NCBI GenBank assembly: GCA_910579995.1
Contig: CAJTWH010000025.1
Span: 1 to 43,831 of the forward strand
Length of the DNA stretch: 43,831 bases
Direction: 5' to 3'
DNA from: an uncultured Muribaculaceae bacterium
GTDB lineage: Bacteria > Bacteroidota > Bacteroidia > Bacteroidales > Muribaculaceae
This document shows, piece after piece, positions 1 to 7,690 of this stretch. The notes beneath the pieces are model-generated. The model was not told the DNA's origin. It did not search any database and was given only the letters and a program-made list of their open reading frames with translations. The position numbers and the translations under genes are program-made. The first letter of the stretch is position 1; each line of letters begins with the position of its first letter.

Positions 1-183
1 GGAAAGCAGACAGATAAGTTGGGTGACCTTTACTTTTTAGAGGAAAGTTACGAAACAAATCTTAAAAATCAAATATCACAGGATTCGTTCGGTGGCTTGG
101 GCAATAAGTATGTGCCGATCTGCGTTAATTATTATTACAAAGGATTGGAAGATATGCAAACGTGTAAGCCGAATTTTTTGTAA
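1..183 (+). CDS. C-terminal end of an unidentified protein (partial)
   Basis: The window opens inside an open frame that runs in frame 1 for 60 codons to a TAA at 181-183. The visible tail is moderately polar, with a tyrosine cluster (VNYYYKGLEDM) and two late cysteines, and ends in PNFL. The start lies outside the window and I do not recognise the family. Codon use and the lack of stops in only one frame support a real coding end. The stop overlaps the probable promoter box of the next gene, so the two are likely separate transcripts. Confidence 0.6.
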   Translation, partial: GKQTDKLGDLYFLEESYETNLKNQISQDSFGGLGNKYVPICVNYYYKGLEDMQTCKPNFL

Positions 184-188
184 TTTTG
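181..188 (+). promoter_or_regulatory. Probable -7 box for the CHU_C-domain gene
   Basis: TAATTTTG matches the Bacteroidota -7 consensus TAnnTTTG and sits 24 nt before the ATG at 213. No clear TTTG -33 box is seen about 20 nt upstream, so the assignment rests on the -7 match alone. It overlaps the stop codon of the preceding gene. Confidence 0.4.
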
Positions 189-212
189 TAAATTAATTGA
201 CACCAAAGAAAA

Positions 213-1535
213 ATGAAATATTACCTTTTACTTGCCCTGTTATTGCCATTCTCTGCATTGGGAATAGAATTTGAAGGAGCTTCGCAAAAGCCTGTAGAAG
301 TCAAGGCAGAGGCTTCGTCCGGTCTGAACGGCATATATGTGGTGGCTGATACTTACGGCATGTCGATGGTATATACAGCCGGATCGTCGACGGGCGAGGT
401 AGTTTGTAAGAAATATTCGCGGATGGGAGCCTCGTATGCCGAGGAGATTTCATCGCGCCGCGACGGGGCTAAGGTGACGGTATCGTGCGAGCCCGGAGAT
501 ATGGGCTATGTATTTGAAGAAAACGGCCGCTCGCAATATTTCTGGATTATAAATTATGCCGACCATTTTCTCGACCTCGAGGCAATCAACCTTTCGGCAG
601 AGCAGGATTGCGACCGCACCCATTTCGACTTCACCGGAAAGGCAGCAGCGCTTGAGGCCTTCTCGCCGCTCGGCCGCAGAATTGTGGTGAGCCGTGATCT
701 TAAACTTGAATACTCCACGCTGAGTTTCGATGAGGAGAGTTTCACTTACCGTCAGGAAAGAGCGACAACCACTCTCGACGGTATTGAATCGACATTCAGC
801 GTTGACGCACCTTTGTGCGATACATCATTCGAGCTCACCGGCGACCGTTTCCTGCAAGCATGGGGGCAAGAGCAGAGCGTGGAATCAGCGACGTTCACCA
901 CCCTTAATGTCGCTGCCGAGACCCGTGCCACCCAAGCCGAGCGCAACAACGACAATGAACAGCGCGTAGAAGCCGAGCTTGGCGGGTCTGCTCCGGTTGA
1001 CATCACTTTCGAGGCCGCAGTAAGCGACGCCGCTATTTTCGCCGAATGGCAAATCTCGCGCATGGCCGACTTCTCGGATGTGATAAATTCGTTCAGCGAA
1101 CATGAATTTACATATACCTTTACCGAACAAGGTACTACCTACGTTCGTTTTACAGCCAACAACGCCGACGGCACATGTCCGTTTGAGGGCGATGTTTATC
1201 AGGTTATGATAGGTGAGTCGAAGCTTGATATCCCCAATGCGTTCTCACCCGGAACATCGCCCGGAGTAAACGACGAATGGAAGGTGAGCTATAAATCGCT
1301 CGTGTCGTATAAATGCACTATAGTCAACCGCTGGGGCAAGAAACTCTTCGAGAGTGACAACCCTGCCGAGGGCTGGGACGGAATGATCGGAGGCAAACCC
1401 GTACCTGCGGGAGTATATTTCTATGTAATCAAAGCCGTCGGTGCCGACGGGGTAAAATATAACAAAGCCGGTGATATCAATGTGATAGGCTTCAAAGACA
1501 ACACCACCAATTCAAACAATACAGATACAGAATGA
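213..1535 (+). CDS. Secreted protein with CHU_C-type (gliding/T9SS type B) C-terminal domain
   Basis: 440 aa. A signal peptide (residues 1-17, hydrophobic run then ALG) is followed by about 320 residues without a family I recognise. The last 100 residues have the hallmarks of the gliding motility-associated C-terminal domain: IPNAFSPG near residue 344, then VNRWGKKLFE, WDG, and PVPAGVYFYVI. In Bacteroidota this domain directs proteins through the type IX secretion system to the cell surface. The stop overlaps the start of the lytic transglycosylase gene (ATGA at 1532-1535), so the two are translationally coupled. A cell-envelope role is therefore likely, but the ligand or activity of the N-terminal region is unknown. 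A Ser/Asn/Thr-rich tail follows the sorting domain. Confidence 0.85.
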   Translation: MKYYLLLALLLPFSALGIEFEGASQKPVEVKAEASSGLNGIYVVADTYGMSMVYTAGSSTGEVVCKKYSRMGASYAEEISSRRDGAKVTVSCEPGDMGYVFEENGRSQYFWIINYADHFLDLEAINLSAEQDCDRTHFDFTGKAAALEAFSPLGRRIVVSRDLKLEYSTLSFDEESFTYRQERATTTLDGIESTFSVDAPLCDTSFELTGDRFLQAWGQEQSVESATFTTLNVAAETRATQAERNNDNEQRVEAELGGSAPVDITFEAAVSDAAIFAEWQISRMADFSDVINSFSEHEFTYTFTEQGTTYVRFTANNADGTCPFEGDVYQVMIGESKLDIPNAFSPGTSPGVNDEWKVSYKSLVSYKCTIVNRWGKKLFESDNPAEGWDGMIGGKPVPAGVYFYVIKAVGADGVKYNKAGDINVIGFKDNTTNSNNTDTE

Positions 1536-2467
1536 TGAATATAAAGATATTAGCACTCACTTTTCTTGCCGTTGCGCCGCTTGCGGCTGCCGGTCAGACC
1601 TCGTCGCAGGTTTTTGCGCAGGTATATTCGCCCAATGTACCTGAATCGGTAAAACTGTGCGGCAAAACATACGACCTTGACCGGACCGACATGTATGAGC
1701 GCTTCGACCGCGAGCTTAGTTCGATAGTATATACCCATGGCACCACCATGCTGATAATCAAGCGAGCCAACAAATACTTCCCCGAGATGGCGCCGATATT
1801 GCGTGCCAACGGGGTGCCTGAAGATCTGCTGTATCTTGCCTGCATAGAAAGTTCGCTTAATCCGCGAGCCTACTCCGGCGCCAAGGCCGCCGGCTTCTGG
1901 CAGTTTATAGCGTCGGCAGCCAAGGAATACGGACTGGAAGTCAACGATGAGGTTGATGAGCGATATAACATAGAAAAGGCCACTGCCGCAGCATGCCGCT
2001 ATCTTAAAAAAGCATACTCCAAATATGGCGACTGGCCCTCGGCTATGGCCTCGTATAACGGCGGTATGGCCCGTGTGTCGCGCGAGCTCGACGCTCAGGA
2101 TGTTGACACTTCACTCGACCTTTATCTAACCGAGGAGACCACACGCTATCCATATCGTGTGATGGCGATGAAGACGGTGATGGAAAATCCGCCCAAATAT
2201 GGTTTCCGTCTGCGCGACGATCAGCTCTATCAGCCCGAAAAATACAAGACAGTAGAAGTCTCCGGCCCGGTTGACGATTGGGCTGCATGGGCTAAAGCTC
2301 AAGGGATAAACTACTCGATATTGCGCGAGGCGAATCCTTGGATACGCGCCAAAAAACTCACCAACAAGACCGGTAAGACCTACAAAGTGCGAATACCCGA
2401 AGCCAAATCACTTTCGCGCAAGAACGCCGGCACCACAACCTATAACCAAGCTTGGACTATAAAATGA
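1532..2467 (+). CDS. mltD: Lytic transglycosylase, MltD-like (SLT domain)
   Basis: 311 aa, exported (signal peptide about residues 1-21). It should cleave the MurNAc-GlcNAc bond of peptidoglycan in the periplasm, forming 1,6-anhydroMurNAc ends. The SLT domain spans roughly residues 85-185: the catalytic Glu106 lies in LACIESSLNP, followed by AGFWQF (120-125) and AMASYNGG (171-178), all diagnostic. The C-terminal 90 residues resemble one poorly conserved LysM-like wall-binding module (inference). Translation may start at ATG 1532 or the adjacent ATG 1535. The gene overlaps its neighbours on both sides by ATGA, linking a surface protein, a wall enzyme and uvrA in one transcript. The symbol is by similarity of architecture; family assignment is firm, exact orthology less so. 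Confidence 0.88.
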   Translation: MMNIKILALTFLAVAPLAAAGQTSSQVFAQVYSPNVPESVKLCGKTYDLDRTDMYERFDRELSSIVYTHGTTMLIIKRANKYFPEMAPILRANGVPEDLLYLACIESSLNPRAYSGAKAAGFWQFIASAAKEYGLEVNDEVDERYNIEKATAAACRYLKKAYSKYGDWPSAMASYNGGMARVSRELDAQDVDTSLDLYLTEETTRYPYRVMAMKTVMENPPKYGFRLRDDQLYQPEKYKTVEVSGPVDDWAAWAKAQGINYSILREANPWIRAKKLTNKTGKTYKVRIPEAKSLSRKNAGTTTYNQAWTIK

Positions 2468-5304
2468 GCAGACACGACGATATGATCCCGGTTGCCGATG
2501 ACGGTACTCAAGGTTGTATTGACGTTATCGGTGCGCGGGTAAACAATCTCAAAAATATTGATGTGACGATACCGCACCAGTCGCTGACAGTTGTCACCGG
2601 CCTCAGCGGCAGCGGTAAGTCGTCGCTCGCATTCGACACAATCTTTGCCGAGGGGCAGAGGCGCTATATCGAGACTTTCTCTGCCTACGCCCGCAATATG
2701 CTCGGAAAACTTGAGCGCCCTGAGGTTGACCATATCTCGGGTCTGTGTCCTGTGATAGCGATTGAGCAGAAGACTGTCAACCGCAATCCTCGAAGCACGA
2801 TAGGCACCACCACTGAGGTCTATGACTTCCTCCGACTCCTTTTTGCGCGTATAGGCAAAGCCAAGAGCTATGTGTCGGGCGCGGAGATGGTGAAGTATAC
2901 CGACGAGAAAATCGTAGACCTTATCATAGAGAAATACGCGGGGCGCAAACTCTATATCCTCGCGCCGATGGTGAAAAACCGCAAGGGCCATTACAAGGAG
3001 CTCTTCGAGCAACTTACGCGCAAGGGCTTCCTCAATGTGCGCGTCGACGGTAAACTGATGGAAATCTCTCCCGGCATGAGGCTCGACCGCTACAAGAACC
3101 ACAGCGTGGAGCTTGTGATAGACCGCCTTAAGGTCAATGATAAAGACCGCGAGCGCATACTTGCGTCGGTAAACAGCGCCCTTGACCAAGGCGACAAAGA
3201 AATGCTTGTATGCGACGCCGACACCAATGAGGTAGCTTATTACAGCCAAGAGCTTATGGACCCGGTGTCGGGTATTTCTTACCATGACCCGGCCCCACAT
3301 AATTTCTCGTTCAACTCTCCGCAGGGAGCATGCCCGTGCTGCAAAGGTCTTGGCTATGTCAACCTGATCGACCGCGCCAAGATTGTGCCGAATGAGAAAC
3401 TGAGCATACACGGCGGTGCACTTGTGCCATTAGGCAAATATCGCGAAACGCTGATTTTCCTTCAGATACGCGCTATCCTTGAAGCCAACGGCTATAATAT
3501 CAAGACTCCGTTTGAAGAATTGAGCGATGAGGTTGTAGATGAGATTTTCAACGGCAGCACGTCGGTGCCTCGACTTGCCGACAGCACATACTCGGGTATG
3601 GACTATTTCAGAACCTACGACGGTCTGATCAAGTTTATAGAGCAGAATGCTGATGAAGACGGCTCTTACCAAGAGAAGAAATGGAGCGGGCAGTTTGCCA
3701 CCCGCACCGTGTGCCCCGAGTGTAAGGGCGCACGTCTGAACAAAGAAGCGCTCCATTTCTATGTCGACGGCAAGAATATCGCCGAGCTGGCAGCTCTCGA
3801 CATCGACGCTCTCTCGCAATGGGCAGACTCAGTGCTTGAGCGTCTCGACAACCGCGACCGGAAGATAGCGGGCGAAATCATAAAGGAGATATCCACCCGT
3901 CTGCGTTTTCTTGTTGATGTTGGCTTGAGCTATCTTCAGCTCAATCGAGCCTCGGCGACTTTGTCGGGTGGCGAGAGCCAGCGCATACGTCTGGCCACAC
4001 AGCTTGGCAGCGAGCTTGTCAATGTACTCTATATCCTTGACGAGCCTTCGATCGGTCTTCATCAGCGCGACAACCGCAGGCTGATTGATTCATTGAAGCG
4101 CCTGCGCGACGCCATGAATACGATAGTAGTGGTTGAGCATGACAAGGATATAATGCTTGAGGCTGACTATATTGTGGATATCGGCCCCGGAGCAGGCCGA
4201 AAAGGTGGCGAAGTCGTATTCCAAGGCACTCCGGCAGAGATGTTGAAGACCGACACAGTTACGGCGCAGTATCTCAACGGCAAGCGCAAGATTGAAATAC
4301 CCGAAAAACGACGCAAGGGCAATGGCAAGACCCTGACGCTGAAAGGTGCCTCGGGCCATAACCTTCGCGATGTTGACTTCACTCTCAACTTGGGCACTCT
4401 TACAGTAGTAGCAGGTGTGTCGGGCTCAGGTAAATCATCGCTTGTCAACGGCACGCTGCAGCCTATCTTGAGCAAACATTTCTACCGCTCGCTCGAAGAA
4501 CCTCTACCCTATAAGAGTCTTGAAGGCATAGAGAATATCGACAAGGTCGTGACCGTTGACCAATCTCCCTTGGGGCGGTCACCCCGCTCAAATCCGGCAA
4601 CATACACAGGCGTGTTTACAGATATACGCAATCTTTTTGTTGCTCTTCCTGAGGCCAAGATACGCGGCTATAAGCCGGGACGTTTCAGCTTCAATGTGGC
4701 CGGTGGCCGCTGCGAGGCATGCAAAGGCAACGGTTACAAGACTATAGAAATGAACTTCTTGCCCGACGTACTCATACCTTGCGAGGAGTGCCGCGGCAAG
4801 CGTTATAACCGCGAGACCCTCGAAGTGCGCTTCAAGGGTAAATCTATAGCCGATGTGCTCGATATGACCATAAATCAGGCCTGTGAGTTTTTTGCAGGTA
4901 TCCCCAATATCTATAAGAAAATCAAGGTGCTGCAAGATATAGGTCTCGGTTATATCAAGCTCGGTCAGCCCTCGGCGACGCTGTCGGGCGGCGAGAATCA
5001 GCGCGTGAAACTCGCTACGGAGCTTGCCAAGCGCGACACCGGCCGCACGCTCTTCATACTCGATGAGCCGACTACAGGCCTTCACTTCGATGATATAAAC
5101 ACTCTGATGGCTATCCTCAACAAGCTTGTCGACCGCGGAAATACCGTGCTGGTGATAGAACACAATATCGATGTGCTGCAGCAGGCCGACTATATAATTG
5201 ATATGGGTCCCGAGGGCGGTCGCGGAGGCGGGCGAATACTCGCGCAAGGCACTCCGGAGGAGCTTGCTGCCGGCGATTCTCCTACGGCTCAATTTTTGAG
5301 ATGA
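2464..5304 (+). CDS. uvrA: Excinuclease ABC subunit A
   Basis: 946 aa from the ATG at 2464, which overlaps the mltD stop; a TTG at 2452 could add four residues but is less likely. UvrA is the ATPase that recognises bulky DNA damage and loads UvrB in nucleotide excision repair. Seen: first Walker A GLSGSGKSS (46-54), the signature ATLSGGESQR, LDEPSIGLH, then a second Walker A GVSGSGKSS, ATLSGGENQR and LDEPTTGLH. The C-terminal zinc site is intact (Cys750, 753, 773, 776). In the first zinc finger only the second Cys pair is present (Cys290, Cys293); where the first CxxC is expected the sequence reads DPVSG (266-270). Length is normal for the family. Confidence 0.97.
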   Translation: MSRHDDMIPVADDGTQGCIDVIGARVNNLKNIDVTIPHQSLTVVTGLSGSGKSSLAFDTIFAEGQRRYIETFSAYARNMLGKLERPEVDHISGLCPVIAIEQKTVNRNPRSTIGTTTEVYDFLRLLFARIGKAKSYVSGAEMVKYTDEKIVDLIIEKYAGRKLYILAPMVKNRKGHYKELFEQLTRKGFLNVRVDGKLMEISPGMRLDRYKNHSVELVIDRLKVNDKDRERILASVNSALDQGDKEMLVCDADTNEVAYYSQELMDPVSGISYHDPAPHNFSFNSPQGACPCCKGLGYVNLIDRAKIVPNEKLSIHGGALVPLGKYRETLIFLQIRAILEANGYNIKTPFEELSDEVVDEIFNGSTSVPRLADSTYSGMDYFRTYDGLIKFIEQNADEDGSYQEKKWSGQFATRTVCPECKGARLNKEALHFYVDGKNIAELAALDIDALSQWADSVLERLDNRDRKIAGEIIKEISTRLRFLVDVGLSYLQLNRASATLSGGESQRIRLATQLGSELVNVLYILDEPSIGLHQRDNRRLIDSLKRLRDAMNTIVVVEHDKDIMLEADYIVDIGPGAGRKGGEVVFQGTPAEMLKTDTVTAQYLNGKRKIEIPEKRRKGNGKTLTLKGASGHNLRDVDFTLNLGTLTVVAGVSGSGKSSLVNGTLQPILSKHFYRSLEEPLPYKSLEGIENIDKVVTVDQSPLGRSPRSNPATYTGVFTDIRNLFVALPEAKIRGYKPGRFSFNVAGGRCEACKGNGYKTIEMNFLPDVLIPCEECRGKRYNRETLEVRFKGKSIADVLDMTINQACEFFAGIPNIYKKIKVLQDIGLGYIKLGQPSATLSGGENQRVKLATELAKRDTGRTLFILDEPTTGLHFDDINTLMAILNKLVDRGNTVLVIEHNIDVLQQADYIIDMGPEGGRGGGRILAQGTPEELAAGDSPTAQFLR

Positions 5305-5350
5305 GGTTTTGCACAAGCTACGCTCGCGCCGTGGATGAAAAAGAATTGTG

Positions 5351-5390
5351 CTTATATAGAATTTCTTCTTTTTTATATAAGAGATTTTTT
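5351..5390 (+). terminator. Possible weak terminator after uvrA
   Basis: An 8-bp A/T-rich inverted repeat, CTTATATA (5351-5358) and TATATAAG (5374-5381), is followed by a run of six T at 5385-5390. The stem is weak, so termination is uncertain. It ends just before the -7 box of the next gene. Confidence 0.35.
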
Positions 5391-5391
5391 G

Positions 5392-5399
5392 TAATTTTG
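5392..5399 (+). promoter_or_regulatory. -7 box very close to the start codon of the C11 peptidase gene
   Basis: TAATTTTG fits TAnnTTTG. It lies only 6 nt before the ATG at 5406, so a transcript made here would have almost no 5' leader. No convincing -33 TTTG is seen. Confidence 0.5.
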
Positions 5400-5405
5400 T
5401 AGATT

Positions 5406-6584
5406 ATGAAAGAGCGAGTTATATTATATTTGAAATTTTTGTTTGTATTATCGGCGCTTGCAATGCTGTCTTCCTGCCATGATACACCCGCCCCGACTCC
5501 ACAACCCGAAGTAGAGCCGGCCAAGGGGCGCATGGTGCTGGTGTATCAGGTGGCAAACAATAATCTTAGCAGTGCGGCCAATGAAGACTATAAAGAGATG
5601 TTGGCTGGCGTGGCTGAGGGTATAGGTGAGGATAATCATTTCCTTGTCTACCGCCATACCCGCAGTGTTGCTCCTATGCTCGTGGAGATTACCCCTTCAG
5701 GCGTCGATACATTGTTTACATACGATACAGATACCTACTCGGTAGAGATATCGAGGATGGTTGAGGTTATCAACGACGCAAAAAAATATGCCAATGCAGA
5801 GCAGACCGGCCTGATTCTGTGGAGTCATGGATCAGGATGGATTCAGGACGGCATGACACAATCAGCAGCCAAACGCGCATTCGGCGATGATGGTGGCAAG
5901 CGTATGAACACCACCGACCTTGCCATCGCGATAGAAGAAGCCGGCGCGGTAGACTGGATATATTTCGACTGCTGCTATATGATGTCGGTAGAGTCACTCT
6001 ATGAGCTCCGCAGGAGCGCGCGCCTGTTTGTAGGCAGTGTCACGGAGTTACAGGTGCCCGGTATGCCTTACGACTTGAATATGAAGTATTTCTTTGCACC
6101 GGGAGAAGCCGATCTTATTGGTGCGGCGCAAAGCACATTCGACTATTATCAGGATCGCATAGCCGCCAATCCCGGCGACAGGAATAACAACTATTGCACT
6201 ATGAGTGTGGTAAAGGCTTCGGCTCTTACCGAGCTTGCACGTGTAACCAAAGAGATATATGAGAAAGCACCGTCATCTCTGCCGGCCGGTTTTACACCGC
6301 AGATGTATTCAAATTATGTGACGCTGTCGAGCTGCAGTTATTTCGATTTCGGGCAGTATGCCGAAGCTATGGCTGTAAGTGGCGAAGATCTGGCAGTGTT
6401 CAATGCCGCAATGTCTGATGCTGTGCTTTATGCTGCCGCTACTCCATATTTGCGCAACACCCCGATTGATCACCACTCCGGTCTGTCGACCTACATACTG
6501 CGCACCGAGACCTCTCATACAACTAAAAACTACGACCAGCTCGCTTGGTATCGCGATGTGGCGTCGGCTATAAAATTCCAATAA
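5406..6584 (+). CDS. Clostripain-family (C11) cysteine peptidase, lipoprotein
   Basis: 392 aa. The N-terminus is a lipoprotein signal ending in LSSC (Cys24), followed by a Pro-rich linker, so the enzyme is probably anchored to the membrane and exposed. The peptidase C11 core starts near residue 42. Catalytic His141 is in LWSHGSGW and the nucleophile is Cys190 in YFDCCYMMSVES, matching the FDAC motif of clostripain relatives. Such Bacteroidales enzymes usually cleave after Arg or Lys; substrates here are unknown. The chosen ATG gives the only complete signal peptide. It is followed after 4 nt by the mscS-like gene, so the two are probably cotranscribed. Confidence 0.88.
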   Translation: MKERVILYLKFLFVLSALAMLSSCHDTPAPTPQPEVEPAKGRMVLVYQVANNNLSSAANEDYKEMLAGVAEGIGEDNHFLVYRHTRSVAPMLVEITPSGVDTLFTYDTDTYSVEISRMVEVINDAKKYANAEQTGLILWSHGSGWIQDGMTQSAAKRAFGDDGGKRMNTTDLAIAIEEAGAVDWIYFDCCYMMSVESLYELRRSARLFVGSVTELQVPGMPYDLNMKYFFAPGEADLIGAAQSTFDYYQDRIAANPGDRNNNYCTMSVVKASALTELARVTKEIYEKAPSSLPAGFTPQMYSNYVTLSSCSYFDFGQYAEAMAVSGEDLAVFNAAMSDAVLYAAATPYLRNTPIDHHSGLSTYILRTETSHTTKNYDQLAWYRDVASAIKFQ

Positions 6585-6588
6585 ATTC

Positions 6589-7680
6589 ATGTTTCTTCAA
6601 ATACCGAACATCACCCCCGAACTGACTGATTCTGTGCCGACCCGCGCCGAGGAATTGTCGATGTTGAAGTCGCTGCCTTTCGACGAACTTATGAACCGTT
6701 TGGTGAGCACGATGGTGACTTTCGCCATCAATCTGGCCATAGCCATTCTGGTGTTCTACGTAGGCCGGCTCATTATCAATAAACTATATAAATTTGTAAG
6801 CGGTATCTTCGTGCGCCGTCAGCTTGACCGTTCGCTTGCGACATTTGTGTTGAGTATGGTGCGGATAGTGCTGTACTTCATTTTGATAGTTACGGTTATA
6901 GGAATCCTTGGCGTAGAGACATCATCGTTTATCGCGATCTTTGCCTCTGCCGGCGTCGCAATAGGTATGGCTCTGAGCGGAACGCTGCAGAATTTTGCCG
7001 GAGGTGTGCTCATCTTGCTGCTCAAACCTTACAAGATAGGCGATTTTATTGAGACTCAAGGATATTCGGGCACGGTGCGTGAGATTCAGATTTTCAGCAC
7101 TATCATAACCACGGCCGACAATAAATCGATTATCATCCCCAACGGCGGCCTCTCTACCGGCACGATCAATAACTACAGCAAACAAGATTACCGACGAGTC
7201 GACTGGGTTGTAGGTATAAGCTACGGCGATGATGTCGATGTCGCACGCAAGGCCATACTCGATATCATCGAATCCGACGAACGCATAGTCAAGCAATATC
7301 TCGAAGATGATTTTGAGAAACGTCAGGAGCTGAAGGTAGAAGAAGCTCGCCGTGAGCTTGCAAACCAACAAGAGGAAGAGAAGCCCCGCAGAGGTCTGGC
7401 GCGTCTCTTCCACCGCAAACATCGTCCGAGTCTGCCTGAGATAGAAGACCTTCCCTCGCCTTCGCAGTTGCTCAGTACAAAGAAGGTGGATTGCTCTCCG
7501 GCAGTGAAAGTGAATGAGCTTGCCGAGTCGAGTGTCAATCTGAAAGTGACTGCGTGGACTTTCAAGGATTACTACTGGGGCGTTTTCTATGACCTCAACG
7601 AACGATTCTACAAAGAATTGCCTCCCAAGGGTATCAATTTCCCCTTCCCGCAGATGGATGTTCATTTACAGCAATCATAA
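6589..7680 (+). CDS. mscS: MscS-family mechanosensitive channel with a charged insertion
   Basis: 363 aa inner-membrane channel that opens under membrane tension to release solutes during osmotic downshock. Membrane segments lie about at residues 41-65, 84-108 and the pore helix 112-146, with the conserved glycine/alanine pore pattern (ASAGVAIGMALSGTLQNFAGGV). The beta domain follows (IGDFIE, IPNG, then YRRVDWVVGISYGDD). The C-terminal domain is recognisable as VKVNELAESSVNL to FPFPQMDVHL, but between ESDERI (about 228-233) and it lies a strongly charged segment of roughly 65 residues (234-300) that small MscS proteins lack. The start codon is 4 nt after the C11 peptidase gene. Confidence 0.93.
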   Translation: MFLQIPNITPELTDSVPTRAEELSMLKSLPFDELMNRLVSTMVTFAINLAIAILVFYVGRLIINKLYKFVSGIFVRRQLDRSLATFVLSMVRIVLYFILIVTVIGILGVETSSFIAIFASAGVAIGMALSGTLQNFAGGVLILLLKPYKIGDFIETQGYSGTVREIQIFSTIITTADNKSIIIPNGGLSTGTINNYSKQDYRRVDWVVGISYGDDVDVARKAILDIIESDERIVKQYLEDDFEKRQELKVEEARRELANQQEEEKPRRGLARLFHRKHRPSLPEIEDLPSPSQLLSTKKVDCSPAVKVNELAESSVNLKVTAWTFKDYYWGVFYDLNERFYKELPPKGINFPFPQMDVHLQQS

Positions 7681-7690
7681 AAACCGATAT

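Noticed and set aside
2440..3411. A 323-codon open frame antisense to uvrA
   Set aside because: Shadow of uvrA: no family motifs, and it also overlaps the mltD end.
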